Notes: a model not told the origin generated them from the letters alone. 64,000 nucleotides of DNA from Paraburkholderia mimosarum LMG 23256 = NBRC 106338 (GCF_000739815.1 NZ_BBJJ01000013.1:62001-126000), one strand, 5' to 3'. Positions 9,417-18,966 are shown, numbered from the stretch's first letter. Numbers and translations are program-made.

Positions 9417-10802
9417 ATGGACTACCAAAGACTTATTGTCTGTCACGAATGCGATCTGCTGTTTCGCAAGCCTACTGCCGTGAAAGGTCGCCGTGCATCC
9501 TGCTCGCGATGCGGTGCGGGTCTCGCAGCACTACCGGGGTCAGCATCGTCGCTTGACTGGATCTGCGCGGTGACGCTGGCCGCGTTGATCGTCTTTTGCA
9601 TCGCGCAGAGTTTCCCGGTGATCGAGATGCGCGCGAACGGCATGACATCCGAGGCGACGCTGTTTGGCGCCGTGCGCTCGCTCTGGTCTGGCGACATGCG
9701 TGTCGTCGCGGTGATGGTGTTTTGCTCGGCGGTCCTTTTTCCGTTGATCGAAATGCTCGCATTGCTCTATGTCCTGGTGCCGCTGCGGCTAGGCAAACTG
9801 CCACCCCGATTCAATGCGATGGTGCGTCTCGTGCAGCTCGTTCGGCCATGGGGCATGGTCGAGGTGTTCATGCTCGGCGTGCTGGTGACGATCGTGAAAA
9901 TGGTCAGCATCGCGCAAGTGATCCCGGGACCGGGATTGTTCGCACTGGGCACTTTGACCGTCTTGCTGGGCGTGGTCGCTTCATTCGACGCGAGCGGGCT
10001 TTGGCCGATCAGTGACGAAATCAGGCACTCGCGAAGGGCAGACGTTCGCTGGTCGAGGGTGAGCACTGGGCGAGGGCGGTTCATGCGGCCCTCTGGGGGG
10101 CGCAAAGCCGGTTTGTCGCCAGCCATCACGGCACGGCGCGCGGGACTTGTCGGCTGTCACGCATGCGGGCTCGTTCAGACGCGTATCGAACGGGAAGCCC
10201 ACCAGCGCTGCTCCCGATGCCAGCATGTCCTGCACGAACGCAGGCCCGACAGCCTCACGCGAACGGCCAGTCTGTTGCTTGCCGCCGCGATTGCCTATAT
10301 TCCGGCGAACCTGCTGCCGATCATGCACGCCTCTTCGGTAGGCGGCTCGGAAGACGACACGATCCTGGGCGGTGTCGCGTATTTCTGGACCTCGGGAGAC
10401 TGGCCCCTGGCTGTCGTCGTTTTTGTCGCCAGCGTTCTGGTGCCGGTTCTCAAGCTCGTAGTGCTCACGCTTCTCACGGTAGCCGCCCGTCGCGGTTCGG
10501 GCTGGCGGGCCCGTGAGCGAGCAACGCTGTACCGGATCGTCGAGCGCATTGGCCGATGGTCGATGCTCGACGTATTCGTCGTCGCGCTGACGGTCACGCT
10601 CGTGCATTTCGGCTCGCTCGCCGTCATCACAGCGGGACCGGCCGCCCTCGCATTCGGAGCGGTTGTGGTCCTGACCATGCTCGCATCGCATCAGTTCGAT
10701 CCGAGGCTCATCTGGGACAACGTGGATGCGAGGCGGCGCCGCGCGCCAGCTGCGACCGATGAAGCCCTGGTTGATCCTCTCTCCACCAACCGCATTTCCT
10801 GA
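9417..10802 (+). CDS. pqiA: PqiA, paraquat-inducible inner-membrane protein A
   Basis: This is the inner-membrane subunit of the Pqi intermembrane lipid-transport system, 461 residues. Two tandem PqiA units are visible. Each begins with a zinc-ribbon-like pair of CxxC motifs (CHEC...CSRCG near residues 8-30; CHACG...CSRCQ near 240-265) followed by four transmembrane helices. The ATG at 9417 (MDYQRLIVCHEC) gives the family start; earlier in-frame codons add a low-quality extension. No strong ribosome binding site is seen. It is followed 8 nt later by pqiB and then pqiC, the canonical gene order. Confidence 0.92.
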   Translation: MDYQRLIVCHECDLLFRKPTAVKGRRASCSRCGAGLAALPGSASSLDWICAVTLAALIVFCIAQSFPVIEMRANGMTSEATLFGAVRSLWSGDMRVVAVMVFCSAVLFPLIEMLALLYVLVPLRLGKLPPRFNAMVRLVQLVRPWGMVEVFMLGVLVTIVKMVSIAQVIPGPGLFALGTLTVLLGVVASFDASGLWPISDEIRHSRRADVRWSRVSTGRGRFMRPSGGRKAGLSPAITARRAGLVGCHACGLVQTRIEREAHQRCSRCQHVLHERRPDSLTRTASLLLAAAIAYIPANLLPIMHASSVGGSEDDTILGGVAYFWTSGDWPLAVVVFVASVLVPVLKLVVLTLLTVAARRGSGWRARERATLYRIVERIGRWSMLDVFVVALTVTLVHFGSLAVITAGPAALAFGAVVVLTMLASHQFDPRLIWDNVDARRRRAPAATDEALVDPLSTNRIS

Positions 10803-10810
10803 AGAAGACG

Positions 10811-12406
10811 ATGCATCTTTCCAATCTATCCAGACCTGACATCAAGCCGCGCAAGCGTTGGCTGCCATCCCTCATCTGGTTAGTACCTCTGATCTCGGCA
10901 TTGATCGGTGTTGCTCTGGTGGTCAAGTCCGTTGCAGACAAAGGGCCCGTCGTGACGGTCACCTTCAATAACGCGGAGGGCATTGAAGCGGGCAAGACGA
11001 AGGTCAAGTACAAGGACGTCGAAATCGGTGTCGTTCAGACCATTGCGCTGACCACGGACTTGCGGCATGTCATCGCGAGTATCCAGTTGAGCAAGGACGC
11101 CGGGAAATTCGCGACGCAAGGCACGCGGTTCTGGGTGGTACGCCCGCGCGTCGGCGCCAATGGCATTTCAGGCCTCAGTACGCTGCTCTCCGGCGCCTAC
11201 ATCGGCGTGGATATCGGGCGCTCGACCGAAAGGCAAACCGCCTTCCTCGGTCTTGAAAGTCCGCCCATCGTCACCACGGGACAGCCGGGGCATCAGTACA
11301 CCTTACGAGGCGACTCGCTGGGCTCGATCGATATCGGCGCCCCCATCTTCTACCACCGTATCCAGGCGGGTCAGGTCATTGGCTACTCGCTCGATCCTCA
11401 CGGCGCGGGCGTCGTCGTGAATGTCTTCGTGAATGCACCGTACGACCAGTACGTCGGCACCAATACGCGGTGGTGGCATGCAAGCGGCGTCGATCTGCGT
11501 CTCGATTCCAATGGGCTGAAGCTCAATACGCAATCGCTCGCGACGGTCGTCGTCGGAGGGCTCGCATTCCAGTCTCCGGCCGCGCAGGATGCGGGACGAC
11601 CGGCAGCGGACAGGGCGGAATTCCGGCTCGCCGCGGACGAATCGGACGCCATGCGCGAGCCCGACGGCCAGCCGCTCAACGTGGTCATGCGTTTCAATCA
11701 GTCTTTGCGGGGACTGTCCGTTGGCGCACCCGTCGATCTTCGCGGGATCGCGCTGGGGCAGGTGACCGAGATCGGCATCGAGTACGACGAAAAGCAGAAG
11801 AGCTTCAGCATGAAGGTGGCGATGGCGCTTTACCCTGACCGCCTTAGCCGGCGATCCAGCGAGGCGCTGCCGGCGCCGGACACGCCGGGCGGGCACGACA
11901 TGCTGCAGCACCTCGTGACGGAAGGGCTGCGCGGGCAACTGCGGACCGGCAATCTCCTGACGGGGCAATTGTATGTCGCGCTGGACATGTTCCCGAAAGC
12001 GCCGCGCGCGACGGTGGACGTGCACAGCAACCCGATCGAACTGCCGACCGTGCCGAATACGCTCGACGAACTCCAGGTGCAGATCGCGGACATCGCAAGG
12101 AAGCTAAACCAGGTGCCGTTCGACCGGATCGGCGCGAATCTCGACGGCGCGCTGGCGAACGCGAGCAAGCTGTTCGGACATATGGACACCGAGGTCGTGC
12201 CGCAGGCACGCGACACGCTCGCTGCCGCGCAAAAGACGTTCGCGACCGCCGAATCGACACTGCGGCAGACCGCGCCGATGCAATCGGACGTTCAGGACGC
12301 CATGCAGCAGCTCACGCGTACGCTGCAGTCGCTCAATGCGCTATCCGAGTACCTGGAGCGCCATCCGCAGGCGCTGCTATTTGGCAAGAAGGGAGACCAG
12401 CAATGA
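10811..12406 (+). CDS. pqiB: PqiB, MCE-domain periplasm-spanning protein
   Basis: The protein has 531 residues, close to E. coli PqiB. It has an N-terminal signal anchor (WLPSLIWLVPLISALIGVALVV) followed by three MCE/MlaD domains (about 45-140, 160-225 and 280-390; note VTFNNAEGIEAGKTKVKYKDVEIG and VVMRFNQSLRGLSVGAPVDLRGIALG). The C-terminal part is helical and needle-forming (about 420-525). In the known system stacked MCE hexamers form a tunnel for phospholipids across the periplasm. The neighbours pqiA (8 nt upstream) and pqiC (ATGA overlap) support this role. Confidence 0.93.
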   Translation: MHLSNLSRPDIKPRKRWLPSLIWLVPLISALIGVALVVKSVADKGPVVTVTFNNAEGIEAGKTKVKYKDVEIGVVQTIALTTDLRHVIASIQLSKDAGKFATQGTRFWVVRPRVGANGISGLSTLLSGAYIGVDIGRSTERQTAFLGLESPPIVTTGQPGHQYTLRGDSLGSIDIGAPIFYHRIQAGQVIGYSLDPHGAGVVVNVFVNAPYDQYVGTNTRWWHASGVDLRLDSNGLKLNTQSLATVVVGGLAFQSPAAQDAGRPAADRAEFRLAADESDAMREPDGQPLNVVMRFNQSLRGLSVGAPVDLRGIALGQVTEIGIEYDEKQKSFSMKVAMALYPDRLSRRSSEALPAPDTPGGHDMLQHLVTEGLRGQLRTGNLLTGQLYVALDMFPKAPRATVDVHSNPIELPTVPNTLDELQVQIADIARKLNQVPFDRIGANLDGALANASKLFGHMDTEVVPQARDTLAAAQKTFATAESTLRQTAPMQSDVQDAMQQLTRTLQSLNALSEYLERHPQALLFGKKGDQQ

Positions 12407-13143
12407 TCGCAATGCCATTCCGCTCGTCCCGCACCATGGTGCGGACGCTAGCGACTGTCGCCGGGCTGGCGCTTCTGACGGCGTGCGCAACGCCCGAGAC
12501 ACGCTTCTATACGCTCGGAGCCGACGCACAGCCGGCCGTCGCGAAGACTACGACAAGCCCCGCTTTGCGGATCGATGTACGCCCGGTGCAAGTGCCGGCC
12601 GCCGTCGCCAGAAGCCAGCTCGTGGTGCAGGTCAACGCGGCCCAGGTGATGGTGCTGGAAGACGACCGCTGGTCGTCGGCGCTTCCGGACGAGATTCGCT
12701 ACGCACTCGCGGCTCGCGTGAGCCAGCAGGCCGGCGCATTCGCTGCCAGCGCGGCTGGCCGGGGTGGGGCGGTTCCCGTCTATCAGGTCGGCGTCGATGT
12801 TCAGCGCTTCGAATCGTGGCCTGGTTCACACGTGCTGATCGACGCCGTGTGGAGTGTAAGCGGGTCTGCGGGGGAGGAGACCCTGACCTGCCACAGCGCA
12901 GTGAGCGAGCCCGTGTCCGGCGGCTATCAGGCGATCGTCGATGGACATCGTCGTGCGATCAACGCGATTGCTGCCCAGATAGCCGAGGTCGTGCGCGCCT
13001 TCGCGGCGAGCGCGGCCGATCGGACGTCTCGCCCTGCGGGTGCGTCCAGCGGAAGGGGAATCAAGACGCTGTCGTGCCCGCCAATTTCAGGCGGTGCGCA
13101 AACCGAGGTTGAAAGGGCGGCGGCGCCGCGATCCGGCGCATAA
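12403..13143 (+). CDS. pqiC: PqiC, outer-membrane lipoprotein of the Pqi system
   Basis: The protein has about 246 residues with a lipoprotein signal (VAGLALLTACATPETRFYTLG). The lipobox followed by the R-FYTLG motif is typical of the PqiC/YmbA ABC-type transport auxiliary lipoprotein family. The start overlaps the pqiB stop (ATGA). The C-terminal ~40 residues (after the AFAAS segment) are low-complexity and longer than in E. coli PqiC. It anchors PqiB to the outer membrane in the characterised system. It converges on the TetR 2 gene. Confidence 0.9.
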   Translation: MIAMPFRSSRTMVRTLATVAGLALLTACATPETRFYTLGADAQPAVAKTTTSPALRIDVRPVQVPAAVARSQLVVQVNAAQVMVLEDDRWSSALPDEIRYALAARVSQQAGAFAASAAGRGGAVPVYQVGVDVQRFESWPGSHVLIDAVWSVSGSAGEETLTCHSAVSEPVSGGYQAIVDGHRRAINAIAAQIAEVVRAFAASAADRTSRPAGASSGRGIKTLSCPPISGGAQTEVERAAAPRSGA

Positions 13144-13222
13144 ATTTGCGGCTCATTGTGGCCAGTTGCCAGTCGGGACAGGGACCGATCGCCAGATGCG
13201 GTCCCTTCACGACTGGCCGGCC

Positions 13223-13981
13223 TCAGGCTGCTTCGTCGGCTGCCTCGACGATGGGCAGTGGGCGCGCGGCAATCTTCTCCGCTTCCGCGCGCTTCAGGCC
13301 GAGTATTTGCAGCAGCATGGCTGCCGTGCGCTCCGGAAAGTGCTCGCCGCTGAAACCCAGCTCCTTCAGCATACCCGCGCCGCTCGCGCCCGGCGCGACA
13401 TAGTTCAACTCCGCCGCGATGGCAGAGAGAACGGTGCCACCCACCGCAAGATAGCCGATAAACGGGTCGGCAACGACAAATCGCTTTGCCGCAATGCCAT
13501 TTCGAATGTCGCGCAGGAGCCGCTGGGCCAGCCCGCGGCTCAGCGCAGGCGCCGAAAACCCTTCGCGGATCAAAAAGCGTCCCCACACGGGGTCTTGGCG
13601 GGCACGCAGGACAGTGTGGCGCACCGAGATGGCCACCACTTCGGCGGGGTCGGAAATGCCCACTGCGAGGCGATCCAGCACTTTCGCAAATTCTTCGAAA
13701 ACGTTATCGACGAGCGTCGCATAGATCGCTTCCTTCGACTCGAAGTGGTTGTAGAACGAGCCAAAGCCGACATCGGCGGCCTCCGTGATTTCATTGATCG
13801 CCACGCCCTCCATACCCCTTTCGGCCATCAGCTTGAGGGCGGCGTCTAGCAGCCGGGCGCGCGTCTCGCGCTTGCGGCGCGCACCGCGAGGCTCTTTTTC
13901 TTCGATGACGGGAGCCGGAGAGGCGGCCGCCGCAGGCGAGGAGCGCCTGGCCGCGGCGCGCTTTGTCGGGGTTGTTGTCAT
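13223..13981 (-). CDS. TetR-family repressor 2, divergent from aromatic island
   Basis: This is a 252-residue TetR protein with a basic alanine-rich tail, a helix-turn-helix (INEITEAADVGFGSFYNHFESKEA) and a ligand domain closely matching TetR 1. The frame is open back to 14134, but the promoter decides the start. On the minus strand TTGTCA, 17 nt, TATACT (14014-14009) places transcription start near 14002, so the ATG at 13981 (MTTTPTKRAA) is the plausible start and earlier codons would lie in the promoter. It is divergent from the VOC-FAH-ligase genes and I infer that it represses them and itself through the shared dyad. Confidence 0.9.
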   Translation of the reverse strand: MTTTPTKRAAARRSSPAAAASPAPVIEEKEPRGARRKRETRARLLDAALKLMAERGMEGVAINEITEAADVGFGSFYNHFESKEAIYATLVDNVFEEFAKVLDRLAVGISDPAEVVAISVRHTVLRARQDPVWGRFLIREGFSAPALSRGLAQRLLRDIRNGIAAKRFVVADPFIGYLAVGGTVLSAIAAELNYVAPGASGAGMLKELGFSGEHFPERTAAMLLQILGLKRAEAEKIAARPLPIVEAADEAA

Positions 13982-14008
13982 GGTGGATCCAGTTCTGGTC
14001 ATAACCGC

Positions 14009-14063
14009 AGTATAGATTCGAATGTCTTTATTGACAAAACGATCAGCGATGAGTTTAATGTCA
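14009..14063. promoter_or_regulatory. Divergent promoters with 32-bp dyad operator (copy 2)
   Basis: Plus strand: TTGACA (14031-14036), 17 nt, TTTAAT (14054-14059), towards the ring-cleavage genes. Minus strand: TTGTCA (14037-14032), 17 nt, TATACT (14014-14009), towards TetR 2. The dyad TGACA-N6-TCA-N4-TGA-N6-TGTCA spans 14032-14063, centred at 14047.5, in exactly the geometry of copy 1. The secondary motif TAGATTCGAATGTC is at 14013-14026. The mRNA leader from here to the first gene at 14303 would be about 235 nt; I see no supported gene in it. Confidence 0.78.
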
Positions 14064-14302
14064 TCATCGGCGTCAGGAGCCGGTCTTACTAGAACAGACG
14101 GAGTGACTGTGGAGACAGCAATCGCAACCGGCATCGCGCCCAGCGGCCGGCATCACCCTACCCACCCGACCATCCGGGCGTTACGGCCCGCCAGCGATCT
14201 CGCGCCGGCAAATTGCCCGTCCGCCGAGGCTGCTTGCGCACGCGCGCTCGCGAGCCGCGGCGCGCCGCATCGCCGTTCCTAACTGCCTGATTACCGTCCA
14301 CC

Positions 14303-15373
14303 ATGAAACTGACTACTGCACAGCCGGCTCGTCACCCGAATCCCACGGCAAAAGCGACCGCATTGGCCTACCTCATGTTCGATCGGCCGGATCTCGGGCA
14401 AGCCGAACGATTTCTCAACGACTTCGGGCTTCAAACGGTCACGCGTGGCGAAGAGCTGCTGCTTCTGCGCGGTACAGGCGCGTCGCACTTCTGTTACGTC
14501 GTACGAAAGGCGCCCAAAGCGCAATTTGTCGGGTTCGGCCTGGAGGTGGGCAGCGAAGCCGAACTGAACGCGCTGGCCAGGCTGCCGGGCGCATCGGAGG
14601 CGAAACCGTCCGCGCTGCCGGGCGGCGGGTTCGTGGTGCAGTTGGAGGATCCGTCGGGGTTTCGTGTCGATGCGATCTGGGGCCAGGCGCCCGCCACTGC
14701 GTTGCCGCACCGGCTGCCATTGGCGTTCAATTCCGTCGATGCCGCGGTTCGCATCAACGGCACGCAGCGTCCCCCCGAGAGCGCCCCTGAGATCATCAGG
14801 CTCGGGCACGTGGTGCTGGAACTCGCCGATTATCAGGACACCTGTGCATGGTACACGCGCCATTTTGGTTTCATCCCCAGCGACGTGCAGGTGCTGCCCG
14901 ATGGCTCGCCGGCTGTCGCGTTCATGCGCCTCGATCTCGGCGACAAGCCCGCCGATCATCACACGCTCGCGCTTGCACAGACGTTTGCGCCGAAGTACAG
15001 CCATAGCGCCTACGAGCTCGTCGATGCGGACGCGGTCGGCATGGGCCAGCGCGTTCTGCGCAAGAACGGATGGACGCATGCGTGGGGCATCGGCCGACAT
15101 ATCCTCGGGAGCCAGATTTTCGACTACTGGCAAGACCCGTGGGGGGACAAGCACGAGCACTACTGCGACGGTGATCTGTTCACCAGCGAAGCGCCCACGG
15201 GAATCCATGCCGTGAGCCGCGAGGCGATGGCCCAGTGGGGGCCGACGATGCCGAGCAGCTTCACCAAGCCCAAATTGACGCTCGCGAGCATCGCGGCGCT
15301 CATCGCAAACCTGCGCCGAAGCCCCGACGTCACGTTGGCGCGGCTTCGCGCCCTGCTGAAGATTTTTGCCTGA
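14303..15373 (+). CDS. VOC-family extradiol dioxygenase-like protein 1
   Basis: The product is a two-domain vicinal-oxygen-chelate protein (356 residues) of the type I extradiol dioxygenase fold. The N-terminal domain (about 20-125) is non-metal-like. The C-terminal domain (about 160-290) carries the expected 2-His-1-Glu iron ligands: His in RLGHVVLE, His in PADHHTLAL, and Glu in KHEHYCDGD. The segment HAWGIGRHILGSQIFDYW is shared with the second VOC protein at 19780-20694. Length exceeds the usual ~300 because of N- and C-terminal tails. It is the first gene after operator copy 2. Ring cleavage of a catecholic substrate is inferred; the exact substrate is unknown. Confidence 0.85.
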   Translation: MKLTTAQPARHPNPTAKATALAYLMFDRPDLGQAERFLNDFGLQTVTRGEELLLLRGTGASHFCYVVRKAPKAQFVGFGLEVGSEAELNALARLPGASEAKPSALPGGGFVVQLEDPSGFRVDAIWGQAPATALPHRLPLAFNSVDAAVRINGTQRPPESAPEIIRLGHVVLELADYQDTCAWYTRHFGFIPSDVQVLPDGSPAVAFMRLDLGDKPADHHTLALAQTFAPKYSHSAYELVDADAVGMGQRVLRKNGWTHAWGIGRHILGSQIFDYWQDPWGDKHEHYCDGDLFTSEAPTGIHAVSREAMAQWGPTMPSSFTKPKLTLASIAALIANLRRSPDVTLARLRALLKIFA

Positions 15374-15409
15374 CGCAACACCCCTTTACCGAATCCGGAG
15401 ACAGCCAAA

Positions 15410-16366
15410 ATGGCAATTCACGTTCTGCATTATCTGCACGATGGTCGCGCCCAGTGGGGCGTGGTGGCTAACAACGCAATCACGCCGATTCCCGGTGAGT
15501 TCAAGACGACCGCGGAGTTTATCCATGCCAATCCGGTCGAACAGTTATTGACGCTGGACGGCCCCACGATCCCCGAAGCGGACGTGCAATGGCTCTCGCC
15601 CGTGACTGCCAATCAGCAGTTCATTTGCCAGGGCGCGAATTACCGCCAGCACATGATCGAATCCGGCATGGATCCGGATGCGAAGAAGTTCAACATGATC
15701 TTCACGAAGGCCACGAGCTGCATCGTTCCTGCGGACTCGAAGCTCGTGAAGCCCAATTCGGTGCGGTTCCTCGACTACGAAATCGAACTCGGTCTCGTCC
15801 TCAAGCGCGACGTCACCTCACGCGCGACGATTACCGACGAGAACCTGCACGACTACGTCGCCGGCGCCGTGATCGTGAACGACTATTCGGCGCGCGACGT
15901 GCAGATTCCGCAGATGCAGTTCTACAAGGGCAAGAGCTTCCGTACGTTCGGGCCGGTCGGCCCGTATCTCTGCCTGCTCGAAAAGCAAGACATGCCGAAG
16001 CTCAAGGAGCTCGTGCTGACGCTGACTGTCAACGGAACGGTTCGACAGAACGATTCGACTTCGGGTCTTGTCTACGGTCCGGCAGAGACGTTGACCGAAC
16101 TGTCCGGCGTTCAGGACCTGCACGTCGGCGACCTGCTTGCGACGGGTACGCCGTCCGGTTGCGCGCTGACCATTCCGTCGCCGGAAAAGCAACGCGCCGC
16201 GGCACAGCTGCCCGAAGCCGAGAAATGGCGTCTTTTCTTCGCGCTGCAAGCCGAGCGACCGCAGTACCTTCAGGACGGGGATGTGGTCGAAGCCCGTATC
16301 GTTAGCCAGGATGGCTCCATCGATCTCGGCACTCAGCGCAACGTCGTCGTCGCAGAGGCCGCATGA
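15410..16366 (+). CDS. Fumarylacetoacetate hydrolase (FAH) family protein
   Basis: The 318-residue protein has the FAH catalytic core: FLDYEIELGLVLKRD (metal-binding acidic residues), GAVIVNDYSARDVQ, YKGKSFRTFGPVGPYL and GDLLATGTPSGCAL. Family members hydrolyse, hydrate or decarboxylate ring-cleavage products such as acylpyruvates and 2-hydroxydienoates; a metal-dependent C-C bond step after ring opening is likely here. GGAGA precedes the ATG. It lies 36 nt after the VOC gene and overlaps the following ligase gene by ATGA, so the three are probably one operon. Confidence 0.9.
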   Translation: MAIHVLHYLHDGRAQWGVVANNAITPIPGEFKTTAEFIHANPVEQLLTLDGPTIPEADVQWLSPVTANQQFICQGANYRQHMIESGMDPDAKKFNMIFTKATSCIVPADSKLVKPNSVRFLDYEIELGLVLKRDVTSRATITDENLHDYVAGAVIVNDYSARDVQIPQMQFYKGKSFRTFGPVGPYLCLLEKQDMPKLKELVLTLTVNGTVRQNDSTSGLVYGPAETLTELSGVQDLHVGDLLATGTPSGCALTIPSPEKQRAAAQLPEAEKWRLFFALQAERPQYLQDGDVVEARIVSQDGSIDLGTQRNVVVAEAA

Positions 16367-18369
16367 AAGCCGTCGCCAACGAGCAGGATGTCCTCGCCAT
16401 CGAATCGCAGGGGCAACCGGCGGATCTTCCGTCGAGCACCTACGAAATGATCTGCCGGGGCGCTGCGATCGATCCATCGGCACCCGCGCTCTCGTTCTTC
16501 GCCACCGCGGACGACTACGCGAGCCCGGAGCGCTGGACTTACAGCGAGCTCGTGCGCGACATCACGCGCACGGCGAACATGTTGTCGCGACTGGGCGTGC
16601 AGCGCGATACGGTCGTCGCCTATGTGTTGCCGAATCTGCCTGAAACGCACTTCGTGGTCTGGGGCGGCGAGGCGGTCGGCATTGTCTGCGCGATCAATCC
16701 ACTGCTCGAAGGCGACGCGATAGGTGAGTTGCTCAATGCTTCTGGCGCCACTGTGCTTGTCACTTTGGCGCCGTTTCCGGGCACGGACCTGTGGCCGAAA
16801 GTGCAGGCGGTCTTGCACAAGGTTGCGTCGCTCGAGCACCTCGTGCTCATCAATCTTGCCGACCATGCACCGGACGAACAGCGATTTGCGGCGCGCATGC
16901 TTCAGCGCGGCGAATGCTCGAGGTTGCATGGCGAGGAAGGTGTGCGAGGCGCGGTTCCTGCGCAGATCAGCATCCACGATTTCGCAGAAGCCATTGCGCG
17001 CGAGCCGGGCGTAGCGCTCACCGCTCCGCACCCGATGAACCGCGACGACGTATCGTCCTGGTTCTGCACGGGCGGCACCACGGGCCTGCCGAAGATTGCG
17101 ATGCGCCGGCACGGCAACGAAGTGGCCAATGCATGGAGCGCCGGACAATTCCTCGGTGAAAGCGTGGGTCCGGGCAAGACGATCTTCTGCGGATTGCCGC
17201 TGTTCCACGTCAACGCCGTCATGGTGACGGGACTGCTGCCGTTCTCGCGCGGCGCGCATGTCGTGATGGGCACCCCGCAAGGCTATCGCGGAGAAGGCGT
17301 TGTCCAACGCTTCTGGGATATCGTCGCGCATTACCGCATCAATTTTTTCAGCGGCGTGCCGACGCTCTATGGCTCGCTGCTGGACGTTCCCGTTGGCGAG
17401 CGCGATATCGGTTCGCTCGAATACGGGTTGTGCGGCGCGGCGCCGATGCCCGTGGAGTTGCTGCGTGCGTTCCAGGCGCGCACCGGCATCCGGATCCTCG
17501 AAGGCTATGGCCTCACGGAAGGTACCTGCATCAGCAGCGTCAATCCGCCGCTCGGCGAACGGCGGGCCGGCTCGATCGGCCTTCGTGTTCCGGGCCAGGC
17601 CATGAAAGCCGTGGTGGTCGATGAAGCGGGCCGTTATGTGCGGGATTGCGTTGCTGACGAGGTCGGTCAACTGGTGATCTCGGGTCCGAATGTTTTCATC
17701 GGCTATATGCGGCCGGAGCAGAACAACGGCATCTGGCTGGACCTGGCCGATGGCGGCAGATGGCTCAATACAGGCGATCTCGGTCGCCGCGACGCAGACG
17801 GTTACTTCTGGCTCACGGGCCGAAAGAAGGAACTGATTATTCGCGGCGGACACAACATCGATCCCGCAGCGATCGAAGAAGCGCTGCATCGTCATCCGGC
17901 AGTCCAGATCGCCGCGGCGGTGGGGCGCCCCGACGTGCACGCAGGCGAACTGCCGATCGCCTACGTCCAGCTCAAGCCGGGCACATCGGCGAATGAAGCC
18001 GAAATGGCCGCGTTCCTGCGTGACGAGATCAGCGAGCGAGCGGCGTTTCCGAAGGGCATCCGGATCGTCGATGCCATGCCCCTTACCGGTGTCGGCAAGA
18101 TATTCAAGCCCGCGCTGAAGCGGCTGGAAACGGTGGACGCACTGCGCTCGGCGCTCGTGGAGGCTGGCGTCCAGGGGGCAACCGTCAGCATTGCTGACGA
18201 TGCCTTGCGTGGGATTTCCGTTCACGTCGAACTTCCCGACACGGAACTCGAATCGTTGGCGGCTTCCGCGCTCGGGCGCTTTCCGTTCGCGTTTTCGATT
18301 GCGTCCGCGCAGGGTTCGAGGAGCAGCGGTGACGGCGATGGAGCGTCAGAGACACACAGCGTTTCGTAG
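16363..18369 (+). CDS. AMP-dependent acyl-CoA synthetase/ligase
   Basis: This is a 668-residue ANL-superfamily adenylating enzyme. The AMP/phosphate loop is SSWFCTGGTTGLPKIA, followed by the substrate region ENLP-like FCGLPLFHVNAV, the adenine motif LEGYGLTEGT and the hinge/ribose motif TGDLGRRDADGYFWLTGRKKELIIRGG. The catalytic lysine is in PLTGVGKIFKPALKR. About 85 residues continue past that lysine, longer than typical members, with an EL-rich segment and a low-complexity serine/glycine end. It is translationally coupled to the FAH gene. It probably activates a carboxylic acid formed by, or entering, the aromatic pathway. Confidence 0.92.
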   Translation: MKAVANEQDVLAIESQGQPADLPSSTYEMICRGAAIDPSAPALSFFATADDYASPERWTYSELVRDITRTANMLSRLGVQRDTVVAYVLPNLPETHFVVWGGEAVGIVCAINPLLEGDAIGELLNASGATVLVTLAPFPGTDLWPKVQAVLHKVASLEHLVLINLADHAPDEQRFAARMLQRGECSRLHGEEGVRGAVPAQISIHDFAEAIAREPGVALTAPHPMNRDDVSSWFCTGGTTGLPKIAMRRHGNEVANAWSAGQFLGESVGPGKTIFCGLPLFHVNAVMVTGLLPFSRGAHVVMGTPQGYRGEGVVQRFWDIVAHYRINFFSGVPTLYGSLLDVPVGERDIGSLEYGLCGAAPMPVELLRAFQARTGIRILEGYGLTEGTCISSVNPPLGERRAGSIGLRVPGQAMKAVVVDEAGRYVRDCVADEVGQLVISGPNVFIGYMRPEQNNGIWLDLADGGRWLNTGDLGRRDADGYFWLTGRKKELIIRGGHNIDPAAIEEALHRHPAVQIAAAVGRPDVHAGELPIAYVQLKPGTSANEAEMAAFLRDEISERAAFPKGIRIVDAMPLTGVGKIFKPALKRLETVDALRSALVEAGVQGATVSIADDALRGISVHVELPDTELESLAASALGRFPFAFSIASAQGSRSSGDGDGASETHSVS

Positions 18370-18470
18370 TGACAAGGTTTCTCGCAACGACGCAGATGTC
18401 CGGTCACTCGCACGCGCGGTGATGGCATGGCGGAATTGCGAATGCCACAGGTTTTGGGTTGGGGAAGAAG

Positions 18471-18707
18471 ATGGGTATGGCATCGGAAAGATCTTTGCGT
18501 TCGGTTGTTGAAAAGTGGCTTGCGCCAACCTCCGGCACTCCGGTGCGCGTTACCCGATTAGGCCGTCCGCAGGCGCAGGGGAACTGTGTCCATATTGAGC
18601 TGCTTTCGCCGGCCAGGAGGGTCGGGCTGTTTTTCTTCCGGCACCGCGACGGTTCATGGAGTGTGTGCCCGCCGCAGGCCGAGCGCCTCGCGATGCGTAT
18701 TCACTGA
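18471..18707 (+). CDS. Small hypothetical basic protein
   Basis: The gene encodes 78 residues, not recognised. ATG codons at 18471 and 18477 are both possible; GGGGAAG lies at better distance from 18477. The protein is basic, with no signal peptide, and a beta-rich second half containing a GLFFFRHRDGSWSVCPP segment. It follows the acyl-CoA ligase by about 100 nt in the same direction. Its regular codon use and plausible ribosome binding site support a real gene, but I can assign no role. Confidence 0.5.
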   Translation: MGMASERSLRSVVEKWLAPTSGTPVRVTRLGRPQAQGNCVHIELLSPARRVGLFFFRHRDGSWSVCPPQAERLAMRIH

Positions 18708-18966
18708 CATGCCGCGCCACTGGTGAGCAAACAGAAGTAACAGACGTTCGCAGTCCGGGATTCGATACGACAAAAAGGTGGGAAGCGACGCCGGCGTCGA
18801 GATCGATCCTTTCAATGTATTTAGTATGCCTATCTAATGGGGGGAGTTTCATGGATCCGGTCCGAACATACGAGGGCCAATCCAAACGCTACGGACCAAT
18901 GGGCGGATCGTTGAATCCGCGTGTACGACAAAAAAGATATTTAGCCGACGAGGCAGGAGAAGACGC

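Noticed and set aside
13982-14134. Longer N-terminus for TetR 2 starting at 14134
   Set aside because: It would run through the divergent promoter and operator; the minus-strand -10 places transcription start near 14002.
14022-14282. 86-codon plus-strand frame in the leader before the first VOC gene
   Set aside because: It begins inside the promoter spacer, has no ribosome binding site and is of low-complexity composition.
18810-18838. Possible fourth copy of the shared promoter/operator before the OmpW gene (TTTCAA, 17 nt, TCTAAT)
   Set aside because: The promoter-like spacing fits, but the inner TCA-N4-TGA dyad and the outer TGACA/TGTCA arms are absent. At most it is an ordinary weak promoter.
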